DNA of 64,000 nt from Gimibacter soli (lineage in GTDB: Bacteria > Pseudomonadota > Alphaproteobacteria > Sphingomonadales > Kordiimonadaceae): positions 1,116,001 to 1,180,000 of the forward strand of contig NZ_CP116805.1 of NCBI RefSeq assembly GCF_028463845.1. The letters are read 5' to 3'. This document shows positions 48,352 to 57,093 of this stretch, piece after piece (within the stretch, counting starts at the first letter, position 1; each line of letters starts with the position of its first letter). A program made the position numbers and the translations under genes. The notes under the pieces are model-generated. The model worked only from the letters and a program-made list of their open reading frames with translations, had not been told where the DNA came from and made no database searches.

Positions 48352-49149
48352 ATGCGTCAACCGGCTTACTATATCACTCACGGCGGCGGCCCCTGTTTCT
48401 GGATGGATTTCCCGCCGCCCCTTGGCCCCAAGGCGTATGAAAGCCTGCGGGTGTTTCTGGATGGGCTAATCGACAGCTTGCCGGCGCGCCCGAAAGCCGT
48501 GCTTGTGGTCTCAGCGCACTGGGAGGCCCCGGTGCCGACGGTGGGCAGCGGTGAGGCGCCGGGGATGCTTTTCGATTATTATGGCTTCCCGCCACATACC
48601 TATGAGCTCTCCTATCCCGCCCCCGGCAATCCGGCGCTGGCGGCGCGCGTGCAGGCGCTTCTTGCAGGCGCCGGGATTGCCTCTGCCAATGACGCCGAGC
48701 GCGGCTTTGACCATGCGGTTTTCGTGCCGATGCTGATCGCCGACCCCAAGGCGCAAATTCCGGTTGTCACCTTGTCCCTGCAGCAGGATCTGGACCCTGA
48801 AGCCCATCTTGCCATCGGCCGGGCGCTCAGTTCCCTCAGGGACGAAGGCGTGCTGATACTGGCGAGCGGCAGCAGCTACCATAATCTGCGCGATATCTTC
48901 CGGGGCGGCGAAGCGGCGTCGGTGGAATTCGATACGTGGCTCCGTGAAACGGCGGAGGCGGCACCCGAGGTGCGCACAGGGCGCCTGATCGGCTGGGAAG
49001 CAGCCCCCGGTGCGCGTGCCTGCCATCCGCGCGAGGAGCATCTCATCCCCCTGATGGTGGCGGTGGGTGCGGCCGAGCAAGAGCCGGGCACCACCGTCTA
49101 TCACGCCCGGATCGGTGGCAAACCCTATTCCTGCTTCGCCTTCGGCTAG
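48352..49149 (+). CDS. LigB/DODA-type extradiol dioxygenase family protein
   Basis: The 265-residue protein matches the class III extradiol dioxygenases of the 4,5-DOPA dioxygenase (YgiD) type. Likely iron or zinc ligands are His10 (ITHGGG), His56 (VSAHWE) and His230 (PREEHLIPL); His121 (GFDHAVFVPM) and His177 (SSYHNLRD) fit conserved active-site histidines. Such enzymes open catechol-type rings using molecular oxygen. It follows the SDR gene by 114 bp and is the strongest hint that the cluster handles an aromatic compound. AAGGAG lies upstream of the ATG. Confidence 0.87.
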   Translation: MRQPAYYITHGGGPCFWMDFPPPLGPKAYESLRVFLDGLIDSLPARPKAVLVVSAHWEAPVPTVGSGEAPGMLFDYYGFPPHTYELSYPAPGNPALAARVQALLAGAGIASANDAERGFDHAVFVPMLIADPKAQIPVVTLSLQQDLDPEAHLAIGRALSSLRDEGVLILASGSSYHNLRDIFRGGEAASVEFDTWLRETAEAAPEVRTGRLIGWEAAPGARACHPREEHLIPLMVAVGAAEQEPGTTVYHARIGGKPYSCFAFG

Positions 49150-49167
49150 GCCTGATCCCCGCTTTCA

Positions 49168-49222
49168 GAATAATGTATTCTATGGATTGTACCGTTTCGG
49201 TATTTGTGTGAATATATTATTC
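49168..49222. promoter_or_regulatory. Pair of GAATA-N3-TATTC operators before the first serine hydrolase
   Basis: Two perfect dyads are seen: GAATAATGTATTC (49168-49180) and GAATATATTATTC (49210-49222). A possible -35 TTGTAC (49187-49192) lies between them, and the second dyad overlaps the likely -10. They are candidate sites for the RpiR protein. Confidence 0.72.
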
Positions 49223-49245
49223 AATAACGGGAAGTGGGGGAATAT

Positions 49246-50625
49246 ATGGCTTTCGTCAGGCGTTCGGGTTGGAAGGCTGCGTGTCTTGGCGCCCTGTTGC
49301 CGCTCGGCTTGATCGCGACGCCGGCGGGTGCTGTTGATCCGACGGCAGAAGAGGCGCTTGTCCGTATCTTCGATGGCTCGGTTGAAGGCTCCCCCGCGAT
49401 GAGCGGGGTCGAGGTTGTGGTGCTGGATCAGGGCAAGGTCGTGTTCGACACAGCCCTTGGTATGGCCACGTTCGCGGATGACGGTGTCGCCACGCCGCTC
49501 ACCACCGATCACAAGGTGCGTATCGCCTCGATCTCCAAGCTTGTCGCCACGGTCGGGCTGATGCAGCTTGTCGAGGCAGGCAAGGTGAACCTTGACCGTG
49601 ATATTTCCGATTATCTGGGGTTCAGCCTGCGTAACCCCAATTTCCCCGATACCCCCATCACGCTTCGCCAGATTCTGTCGCATACGTCCTCGATCCGGGA
49701 CGGCGATCAATATTGGCTGCCCCGCGGTCAGCACCTCCGCGATTTCTTCACGAAAGGCACGGAGCTTTATGATGGCGGCGCGCATTTCGCGGCCGCTGCG
49801 GGTGAGGCGCCGGGCACCTATTTCACCTATTCGAACCTGAATTTCGGTGTGGTTGCCGGGGTGATCGAGCGTGTCTCGGGCGAGCGGTTCGACCGTTACA
49901 TGGCAGCCAATGTGCTGCGCCCGCTGGGCCTTTCCGCCAGCTACAATGCCTGCGACGTGAGCGGGCCGGAGCCTGAACATCTGGCCTCGCTTTTCCGCAA
50001 AAGCAGGGACGGCGGCGACACGTTCGCGCCGGACGGGCCGTGGCATGTCCAGCTCGATGGAGCGAAGGTCGCCTGTCACTATGGCATGACGGCGATCCCG
50101 CGCGGGGAAAGGGTGGTGATCGAGCATGAGGACTTCGTGCCCGGCGACAATCCGACCCTTTTCTCGCCGCAGGGCGGTCTCAGGGCCTCGGCCCATGATC
50201 TGGCCAAAGTCGCCCGCATGTTTTTAGGGCGGGGTGAGGTGGATGGCGTAAGGCTCCTGAAGGCCGAAACCGTCGACGCCATGTGGACGCCCGTCTGGAC
50301 GTTCGACCGCGCAGCAGGGAACGGCAATACGACGGGCGAGGATGACCCCGCGCCCGGAGAAGTTGGCCCGATGCTTTCCTATGGCCTGTCGGTTGATCTG
50401 ATTGATCCGGCAAGCTGGAACCTTGGCCCCGCGCAGGCGCTTGGCGGGCACCGGGGCGATGCTTACGGGCTTCTCGGGCTTTTCCTCATTGACCGCAAAT
50501 CGGACAAGGCGCTGATCGCGCTGATGACCGGATTTGCTGACGATCCGGCCGCCCACAAGGGCGAAACGCCTTTCTATCGGCCCGAGGAAGAGATGCTGAA
50601 ATGGTGGCTTCGCCACTTCAACTGA
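49246..50625 (+). CDS. Secreted serine hydrolase, beta-lactamase/PBP fold (1)
   Basis: The 459-residue class C beta-lactamase-like protein has a signal peptide (ending TPAGA), the nucleophile motif SISK (Ser95, Lys98), a Tyr-Ser-Asn motif in FTYSNLNFG and GGHRGD near the C-terminus in place of KTG. Family members include DD-carboxypeptidases, D-amino-acid esterases and D-aminopeptidases. In this cluster a role in trimming D-Ala or other D-residues from peptidoglycan peptides is likely. The ATG at 49246 is five bases after GGGGG; an upstream GTG is less well placed. Confidence 0.85.
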   Translation: MAFVRRSGWKAACLGALLPLGLIATPAGAVDPTAEEALVRIFDGSVEGSPAMSGVEVVVLDQGKVVFDTALGMATFADDGVATPLTTDHKVRIASISKLVATVGLMQLVEAGKVNLDRDISDYLGFSLRNPNFPDTPITLRQILSHTSSIRDGDQYWLPRGQHLRDFFTKGTELYDGGAHFAAAAGEAPGTYFTYSNLNFGVVAGVIERVSGERFDRYMAANVLRPLGLSASYNACDVSGPEPEHLASLFRKSRDGGDTFAPDGPWHVQLDGAKVACHYGMTAIPRGERVVIEHEDFVPGDNPTLFSPQGGLRASAHDLAKVARMFLGRGEVDGVRLLKAETVDAMWTPVWTFDRAAGNGNTTGEDDPAPGEVGPMLSYGLSVDLIDPASWNLGPAQALGGHRGDAYGLLGLFLIDRKSDKALIALMTGFADDPAAHKGETPFYRPEEEMLKWWLRHFN

Positions 50626-50777
50626 GGGGTGCAGATGCATCCCTTATCGGATGGTGCTTGAGTTGACCCATGAATCCCCCTAAACCGGTCAGAGACAACT
50701 TGGCCGCTGCGCGGCGACGGGGCAATGCCGCAAGGCGCCGCCCGGCCGCCACACGATCGGGGGGATCGGGTACAGAG

Positions 50778-51635
50778 ATGGATTGTCTGGAAAGAATGCG
50801 ACAGGCTTCAGCGGACATGTCGGCGAACGAACGCAAGCTTGCCGATTTCATACAGAAGAACGCCTCGCTCCTGCGGGACTATAGCTCGCAGCAGCTGGCC
50901 GAGGCCGTGGGTGTGAGCCAGTCGAGCGTTGTGAAATTCAGCCAGAAGCTCGGTTTCAAGGGTTATCCCGCCCTGAAGCTGGCGGTGAGCGAAGACCTTG
51001 CCCGTGCGATGCCGCAACAGGGCGAAACGCCGGCGAAGGCGCCGCAGCATACCCCGTCTGAAAGCAGCAGCGAGCATCTGACCCCGTTCGAGGAACTGGC
51101 CAAGGTGAAGGCCGATGTGCTGCGCTGGATTGCTGATCTGAACAGCGAGGAAAGCCTGATGAATGTGGTCCGCGCGCTCGAACGCGCCAACCGCATCCAG
51201 TTTGTGGCAGCCGGTAGTTCCGCGCTGATCGTCAAGGACTTCGCGCTGAAGCTGATGATCATGGGCAAGTCCGTGGTCGCGGAATCCGATCTGTTCATGC
51301 AGCGCGCCAACGCGGCCACCCTGCGTGGCGGCGATGTGCTGTTTGCGATCTCCGTCTCCGGCAACAACACCGCCATCACCGAGATGGTGGAAAAGGCCCG
51401 CGAGAACGGCGTCACCATCATTTCGCTGACGCATTATGATGTGAATCCCCTGAGCCTGCTGGCCCATCACACGCTTTTCACCTTCATGGAGAAAACGCCG
51501 CTCACCGTGCCGCATGTGGTGGCGCGGGTGGCGCTGCAGCATGTGATCGATGCGCTCTATCTGGTGATGTCGAGCCGCGATACGCAGGGGCGCGAACTGC
51601 TGGAGCTCAGCCAGCAGGTCTCCGAACATTTCTAG
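50778..51635 (+). CDS. RpiR/MurR-family transcriptional regulator
   Basis: The 285-residue protein has the N-terminal RpiR helix-turn-helix (MSANERKLADFIQKNASLLR, VGVSQSSVVKFSQKLGFKGY) and a C-terminal SIS domain (residues about 120-260, IQFVAAGSSALIVKDFALKL, ISVSGNNTAITEM) that in relatives binds sugar phosphates such as MurNAc-6-phosphate. ATG 50778 gives the family-typical N-terminus; an in-frame ATG at 50670 would add an Arg-rich extension. It is the only regulator in the 49-64 kb cluster. Its stop shares CTAG with lysA. Confidence 0.92.
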   Translation: MDCLERMRQASADMSANERKLADFIQKNASLLRDYSSQQLAEAVGVSQSSVVKFSQKLGFKGYPALKLAVSEDLARAMPQQGETPAKAPQHTPSESSSEHLTPFEELAKVKADVLRWIADLNSEESLMNVVRALERANRIQFVAAGSSALIVKDFALKLMIMGKSVVAESDLFMQRANAATLRGGDVLFAISVSGNNTAITEMVEKARENGVTIISLTHYDVNPLSLLAHHTLFTFMEKTPLTVPHVVARVALQHVIDALYLVMSSRDTQGRELLELSQQVSEHF

Positions 51636-52915
51636 GCAAAGGCGATTGCCCGGTTGCTATCGAGCGCCATCATGTCGGCATGGCTTGGCCGCTCGCGGAT
51701 GATGCTTGCGCTGCCGCCGTCCACCATCACCTCGGGCACCAGGGGTCGCGCGTTATAGGTGGAGGCCATGACGGCGCCGTAGGCCCCGGCATCCAGAATG
51801 GCGACAAGATCACCGGGCTGAAGCGGCGGCATCGGCCGTGCCCGTGCAAATGTATCCCCGGTTTCGCAAACGGGGCCAACGATATCGGCGGGCGATTCAG
51901 GGGCCCCCGTGCGCACCACTGGCACGATCCGGTGATAGGCATCATAAAGGGCCGGGCGCATCAGATCGTTCATCGCGCCGTCAAGGATCAGGAAACGGCG
52001 ATCGCCGCCATGCTTTTCGTATATCACGCGGGTGAGCAACAGCCCCGCCGCGCCCACCAGCGACCGACCGGGCTCGACAATCAGGCGGCAACCAAGACCG
52101 CCCAGCCGCTCGCGGGCAAGTTTCGCAAGATCGGCAGGCGTGGGTATCGGGCCCGTATCTTCGTGGTAGGCAATGCCGAGCCCGCCGCCGATATCGATGG
52201 TGGAAAGCTTGATGCCCGCAGCCGCCAGCTGGCCGACGAATGCAGCGATCCGGTCGAATGTGAGGCCGTAAGGGGCAAGCGAGGTAAGCTGCGAGCCGAT
52301 ATGCACCGCCACGCCCTGGATATCGATGCCGGGCAGGGTTTTGGCTTCCCGGAACACGCCAAGCGCGCGGTTGAGCGCGATGCCGAACTTGTTCTCGGTC
52401 AGTCCGGTCGATATTTTGGCGTGGGTGCCGGCATCCACATCGGGATTGACCCTGATGGCAATCCGCGCGCGGCGGCCGAAGGCCATGGCAGCGGCTGATA
52501 TCGCCTTCAGTTCGGGTTCTGATTCCACATTGAACTGCAGGATATCGGCGTTCAGCGCGAAATCGATTTCTTCCCGCGTTTTGGCAACACCTGAAAAGAC
52601 GATGCGGCGCGCGGGGACGCCCGCCGCGAGTGCCCGGCGAAGCTCACCGCCCGAGACAACATCGGCGCCCGATCCCATGTCGGCGAAGGTGCGGATCACC
52701 GAAAGGTTGGTGTTGGCCTTGACAGCATAGCAGACAAGGGCGTCCATCCCTTCAAACGCATCGCGGTAACGGGCATAGGCTGCCTGCATCGCGGCCCTGG
52801 AATAAATATAGGCTGGCGTGCCGACCCTTTCGGCCAAGGCCGGAAGCGGGATATCCTCGATCGTCAGGATATCGTCGCGGTAATGGATGGCTGGACGTGA
52901 TTTCTTGCTCGGCAT
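51632..52915 (-). CDS. lysA: Diaminopimelate decarboxylase (LysA family)
   Basis: The 427-residue fold-III PLP enzyme converts meso-diaminopimelate to L-lysine. The PLP lysine is Lys66 (CYAVKANTN); further motifs are MGSGADVVSGGELRRAL, AVHIGSQL, IVEPGRSLVG and the active-site Cys in GPVCETGDTFA. It could be the housekeeping lysine enzyme, but the GAATA-N3-TATTA/GGAATAATTCC sites before it and its neighbours point to use on DAP released from peptidoglycan peptides. Related ornithine or D-amino acid decarboxylases cannot be excluded. Confidence 0.9.
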   Translation of the reverse strand: MPSKKSRPAIHYRDDILTIEDIPLPALAERVGTPAYIYSRAAMQAAYARYRDAFEGMDALVCYAVKANTNLSVIRTFADMGSGADVVSGGELRRALAAGVPARRIVFSGVAKTREEIDFALNADILQFNVESEPELKAISAAAMAFGRRARIAIRVNPDVDAGTHAKISTGLTENKFGIALNRALGVFREAKTLPGIDIQGVAVHIGSQLTSLAPYGLTFDRIAAFVGQLAAAGIKLSTIDIGGGLGIAYHEDTGPIPTPADLAKLARERLGGLGCRLIVEPGRSLVGAAGLLLTRVIYEKHGGDRRFLILDGAMNDLMRPALYDAYHRIVPVVRTGAPESPADIVGPVCETGDTFARARPMPPLQPGDLVAILDAGAYGAVMASTYNARPLVPEVMVDGGSASIIRERPSHADMMALDSNRAIAFA

Positions 52916-52937
52916 GACGGGCCGCCTTATGGTGTTG

Positions 52938-52966
52938 GAATAAATTATTATCTATGGAATAATTCC
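52938..52966. promoter_or_regulatory. Operator pair between lysA and the second serine hydrolase
   Basis: GAATAAATTATTA (52938-52950, one mismatch in the right arm) and the perfect palindrome GGAATAATTCC (52956-52966) lie in the 86-bp divergent gap. One site pair can control both genes. Confidence 0.68.
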
Positions 52967-53001
52967 GGCGAATACAAGCGTCATGACAGGGAGGACGACG
53001 A

Positions 53002-54558
53002 ATGGGGGCAATTTGGCAGCGGCGCGCGCTGGCGGGTTTCATGCTGGGCGTGGCGGCATTCACCCTGCCGGCCAGTGCCGACGGGCTGGCGGAAGTGGAA
53101 ATCGATACGCTCGTCACGTCCGCACTTCAGGAATTCGATACGCCTGGCATGTCGGTCGCCATCGTGGAAGACGGCAAGGTCACCTTCCTGAAGGGCTATG
53201 GCAGCCGTGATCTTGAGGCCAAAAAGCCTGTAACGCCCAAAACGCTGTTCCGGCTGGCTTCCACCACCAAGGCTTTCACGGCGGCGGCGCTCGCCATTCT
53301 GGTGGATGAAGGCAAGATCGGCTGGAACGACAAGGTGACCGACCATCTGCCGACCTTCCGCATGAAGGATCCGTGGGTGACGGATGCCTTCACCGTTCGT
53401 GACCTGCTCACGCACCATAGCGGGCTCTGGAACGGGGCGGGGGACATGCTGCTGTGGCCAGAGCCATCGAGCTTCACGGCAGCGGAAATCGTGGCGAGCC
53501 TCGCGACATTTGAGCCGCTGACCAGCTTCCGCTCATCTTATGCCTACAATAACGTCCTCTATATCGCGGCGGGTGAACTGGTCGCCGCTGTTTCAGGTGT
53601 GCCTTATGCCGACTTTGTGGAACGCCGCATCCTGAAGCCGCTCGGCATCGCCTGTTATTGGGGGCCGGTGCCCGCCAAGGCGCTGAAGGATGCAGCCGTC
53701 GGCTATGACATGGTTGATGGCAAGCTGATGCCCCATGTGCGGAACGGGATCGACCGTAACCCTACGGCTTCCGTGGCGGCAGGGGGCGGTGTCTGCAACG
53801 CCGAAGGCATGGCCAAATGGATGGTCGCGCAGCTTGATGGCACCCATGCGCCCTTCAGCGAAAAGCAGCGGGACGAAATGTGGGCGTCGCAGGCTCTTCT
53901 GCCGCTTTCAAAGCGGATGCAGGAAATAGATGGCACGGCGTTTCGTGCCTATGGCCTTGGCTGGCGGCTCGCCGATGTGAACGGTGTGAAGACGGTGTCG
54001 CACACCGGCACGCTGGGCGGCTGGCAGGCCTATGTGATGCTGGTGCCCTCGAAGAATCTCGGTATCGCGCTCTTCAACAATGGCTCGCACGAATATGCCC
54101 GCCAGTCGGTAATGCAGGGGCTGCTGAAGTCCTGGCTGGCGCCGGATGAAAAGCGCGACTGGGTGGCATGGTATGCCGCCGAGGAAGCGAAGGAAGAGGC
54201 GGAGGCAAAGGCCAAGCAATGGCCGGAGCCCGAAGTGTTGCCGCTGACCCGCCCGCTGGCGATCTATGCCGGTAGCTATGTGGACGATGTGATGGGCGAT
54301 GTGACCGTGACGCTGCAGGACGAGCAGCTTGAAATCGCCTTCGCGCGCATGCCGGCGCTGAAGGGCACGCTGACCCCTATTCGTGACGGGCTTTTCCGCA
54401 CAGTATGGACAGACCCGACGGCAGCAGGGCGCATCTATGTCGCCTTCCCGTCGGATGCCGGGGGCCAGGTGGTTGCCTTGACGCTCGATAACGCGGCGGG
54501 TGCGCCGAACCAGGCAGATGATTACGCCAGCCGCTATTTCAGGCGCCGGTCGGACTGA
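53002..54558 (+). CDS. Secreted serine hydrolase, beta-lactamase/PBP fold (2), with C-terminal extension
   Basis: The 518-residue protein has a signal peptide (ending LPASA), nucleophile motif STTK (Ser87, Lys90), YAYNN and a late SHTGTLGG in place of KTG. An additional C-terminal beta-rich domain (residues about 400-510, IYAGSYVDDVMGDVTVTL) resembles the DUF3471 domain of family peptidases. It is probably a D-specific peptidase or esterase acting on peptidoglycan peptides, from context only. GGGAGG precedes the ATG. Confidence 0.86.
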   Translation: MGAIWQRRALAGFMLGVAAFTLPASADGLAEVEIDTLVTSALQEFDTPGMSVAIVEDGKVTFLKGYGSRDLEAKKPVTPKTLFRLASTTKAFTAAALAILVDEGKIGWNDKVTDHLPTFRMKDPWVTDAFTVRDLLTHHSGLWNGAGDMLLWPEPSSFTAAEIVASLATFEPLTSFRSSYAYNNVLYIAAGELVAAVSGVPYADFVERRILKPLGIACYWGPVPAKALKDAAVGYDMVDGKLMPHVRNGIDRNPTASVAAGGGVCNAEGMAKWMVAQLDGTHAPFSEKQRDEMWASQALLPLSKRMQEIDGTAFRAYGLGWRLADVNGVKTVSHTGTLGGWQAYVMLVPSKNLGIALFNNGSHEYARQSVMQGLLKSWLAPDEKRDWVAWYAAEEAKEEAEAKAKQWPEPEVLPLTRPLAIYAGSYVDDVMGDVTVTLQDEQLEIAFARMPALKGTLTPIRDGLFRTVWTDPTAAGRIYVAFPSDAGGQVVALTLDNAAGAPNQADDYASRYFRRRSD

Positions 54559-54575
54559 CCGACGCCTGACGGCGA

Positions 54576-55670
54576 TCAATCAAGCGGGATCAGGTTCTCG
54601 ATCGCCTCGATCCCGAGGCCCGGTGTTTCATTCAGCTCGATATCGGGGCCGCGGAAGGTGGCTCCGCCGGTTACCGGGTTGAACTGGCAGAGCGCCGGAC
54701 CATCAAGATCCACCTTGGTGATGACGCTCGATTTCGCGACCGCAAGGTGCGCGGCAGCGGTGACGCTGATCGACGATTCCAGCATGCAGCCGATCATGCA
54801 TTTCACATCATAAATCTTGGCGATATCGGCAATCTTGATCGCGTCCGACAGCCCGCCGGTTTTCATCAGCTTGATATTGATGATATCGGCGGCCCCCATC
54901 TGGATCAGTTCGATCACCTCACGCGGGCCGAAGGTGCTTTCGTCCGCCATCACGGGGGTGCGGACACGCTCGGTGATATATTTCATGCCCTTGAGGTCGG
55001 CGCCTTTCACCGGCTGCTCGATCAGCTCGAGCTCGATGCCGGACGATTCCAGTTCATGCAGGGCAGCCACAGTTTCCCGCGCCGTCCAGCCCTGGTTGGC
55101 ATCAAGGCGCAGCAGGCAGCGATCCTTCACGGCGGCATAGATGGCTTTCACGCGCTTGATATCAACGCCAAGGTCCTTGCCGACCTTGATCTTCAGCGTT
55201 TCATAGCCTGCGTCAGCCGCGCGGATCGAATCCGCCACCATCTTGTCGATATAGTCGACGCTGATGGTGATATCGCTGGCGATGCGGGGCTGTCCGCCGC
55301 CAAGCATCTTGTAAAGCGGCACGCCGTGCGCCTGCGCGAACAGGTCATAGACGGCGATCTCGACCGCGGCCTTGGCGCTGAAATTGTTGATGAGCGCTTC
55401 GCCGATGATCTCGTTGATCTGGTTCAGCTGGCTCACTTCCATGCCGGTCACCATGGGCATGATATAGTTGCGGATGGCATCGATGATCGATCCGTGGGTG
55501 TCGCCCGTGATGACCGCAGTGGCAGGGGCGGCGCCGTAGCCCACATGGCCCGTATCGGTTTCGATCATGATGACGATATCCTCGACATGATCGACGTTCC
55601 GGAGTGCCGTCTTGAACGGTGTGACGAGCGGCACCCGAAGCTTGCCCAGTTTGTAACCGATGATTTTCAT
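54576..55670 (-). CDS. Dipeptide epimerase (L-Ala-D/L-Glu type, enolase superfamily)
   Basis: The 364-residue enolase-superfamily enzyme has the dipeptide-epimerase catalytic set: Lys160-x-Lys162 (TLKIKVG), Asp190 (LRLDANQGW), Glu218 (ELIEQPV), Asp243 (VMADEST) and Lys267 (INIKLMKTGG). Family members such as YkfB/AEE epimerise L-Ala-D-Glu to L-Ala-L-Glu during murein recycling. No signal peptide, so it acts in the cytoplasm on imported dipeptide. It is the last gene of a three-gene minus-strand operon behind the DUF819 permease and NlpC/P60 genes. Confidence 0.92.
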   Translation of the reverse strand: MKIIGYKLGKLRVPLVTPFKTALRNVDHVEDIVIMIETDTGHVGYGAAPATAVITGDTHGSIIDAIRNYIMPMVTGMEVSQLNQINEIIGEALINNFSAKAAVEIAVYDLFAQAHGVPLYKMLGGGQPRIASDITISVDYIDKMVADSIRAADAGYETLKIKVGKDLGVDIKRVKAIYAAVKDRCLLRLDANQGWTARETVAALHELESSGIELELIEQPVKGADLKGMKYITERVRTPVMADESTFGPREVIELIQMGAADIINIKLMKTGGLSDAIKIADIAKIYDVKCMIGCMLESSISVTAAAHLAVAKSSVITKVDLDGPALCQFNPVTGGATFRGPDIELNETPGLGIEAIENLIPLD

Positions 55671-55695
55671 GGAATGGACCTCAGATCATTGCGCC

Positions 55696-57084
55696 TCAGG
55701 GGCGGACCCGTTTGATATTATAAACAGCATCGATATAGAGCCGTTCGTTGGATAGGGAGAGCGGCAGCAAGGGCGTGATCGATACGCCGTTCAGGGTGCC
55801 GCGATAGAATGCGCCGTCCGCCTTGCTGTAGGCAAGGCCGGTGACATCATGGATGACGAAGGGCTCGGCCCCGTCGAAGCCCAGCACCATCATCACATGG
55901 CCGGGGATATAAATGAGGTCGCCAAGCTCAATCTTGCGGGCCTCGGCAACGCGCGCCTCGCGGCCAGTTTCCTTGTCGATGCGGGTGTTTTGGGCAAACA
56001 CGCTTTTGCCCTGATCGCCGGAATTGCGCGGCATCAGGATGCCGAAAGACGCATAGACGGCGCCCACAAAGCCGGTGCAGTCGCGGCCATTATAATCGTG
56101 CCCCCAGCCGTAACGCTCGCCCACGAATTTGAAGGCCTGCTTCACGATATTGGCGTTCGTATAGGGCAGGTAGCCCATGTGAACATCCTGATTGCGGGCA
56201 ATCAGTGCCTTCCGGAAGGCAAGGCTGCCATCGGCCTCACGCACCGGCAGTTCAACCATGTAGCCGAGATAGGGATTCTGGCCGTATAGCTCGGTCCCGC
56301 GGTCGGCTGCCGGCACCACTGGCAGGCGTACGCCCATATCGAGCTGCAGTTCGGAAACGCGGGGCTCTTCCGGATTGAAAACCGTATGGGCCCTGGCCCC
56401 GGTCACGACGAGGAAATCACCGTCCTTGCGATAGGCCAGCACGGCATCGCGGCTGCCGGTGGCAACAGCGTCCACCGGCACCCAGGCGACATATTGGTAG
56501 TTGGCGACAAGATACCATTTGCCGTCCTTGCTGGTGTGCAGCACGGCGACTTCATCGCCGGGGAAAACGCCGGTTTCCTGAAAGCGGTCGATATCGCGGT
56601 CGGTCGCCCCTTCGCTGAAGATGCGTTCAAGCGTCGGGTAGGTGCGCAGCGACGCGCGCTTCACCACAAGGCCGAACCGGACCGGGTTCTGGGCTTTCAC
56701 ATTGCCAAGCGCGAGGCTCGCTTCCCAGCGTTTCACATCGGCGTCCGTCACCGGCTTGCCGTCTTCATGGATGCGCGGCACGGATGGCGGATTGCTGATG
56801 CCGCGAATATAGGCGGTGAGGCTGGCGCGGCTGAGGTGTGACGGCAGGGCGGCCAGATCGCGCATGGTCGGGTCGTCGGCAATGGTTTGCCGGTTGATCG
56901 CCGTGATGGCGTCCACGTTCATGATCGGTGCGTCGGCATCCTCGCCCCTGATCCAGAAGGCAGGGTCCAGATGCTTTTCACTGACGCCGATCACGTCGCT
57001 CGCGAATTCATAGTCGCTCGCGGCAGCGGCACTGGCGATGCTGGCGGCAAGGGCGATACTCTGGATAAGGCTGCGCGGTCGCAT
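55696..57084 (-). CDS. Secreted NlpC/P60 peptidase with SH3-like domains (YkfC-like)
   Basis: The 462-residue protein has a signal peptide (cleavage about residue 21), two bacterial SH3-like segments (residues about 135-280) and a C-terminal NlpC/P60 domain with Cys336 (NGRDCTGFVGAV), His396 (YIPGHVMMVLG) and probably His412. The RYGWGHDYNGRDCTGF pattern matches YkfC-type gamma-D-Glu-mDAP endopeptidases. It would cut L-Ala-D-Glu from DAP in the periplasm. A GGAAT ribosome site lies just before the ATG. Confidence 0.9.
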   Translation of the reverse strand: MRPRSLIQSIALAASIASAAAASDYEFASDVIGVSEKHLDPAFWIRGEDADAPIMNVDAITAINRQTIADDPTMRDLAALPSHLSRASLTAYIRGISNPPSVPRIHEDGKPVTDADVKRWEASLALGNVKAQNPVRFGLVVKRASLRTYPTLERIFSEGATDRDIDRFQETGVFPGDEVAVLHTSKDGKWYLVANYQYVAWVPVDAVATGSRDAVLAYRKDGDFLVVTGARAHTVFNPEEPRVSELQLDMGVRLPVVPAADRGTELYGQNPYLGYMVELPVREADGSLAFRKALIARNQDVHMGYLPYTNANIVKQAFKFVGERYGWGHDYNGRDCTGFVGAVYASFGILMPRNSGDQGKSVFAQNTRIDKETGREARVAEARKIELGDLIYIPGHVMMVLGFDGAEPFVIHDVTGLAYSKADGAFYRGTLNGVSITPLLPLSLSNERLYIDAVYNIKRVRP

Positions 57085-57093
57085 GGAATATTC

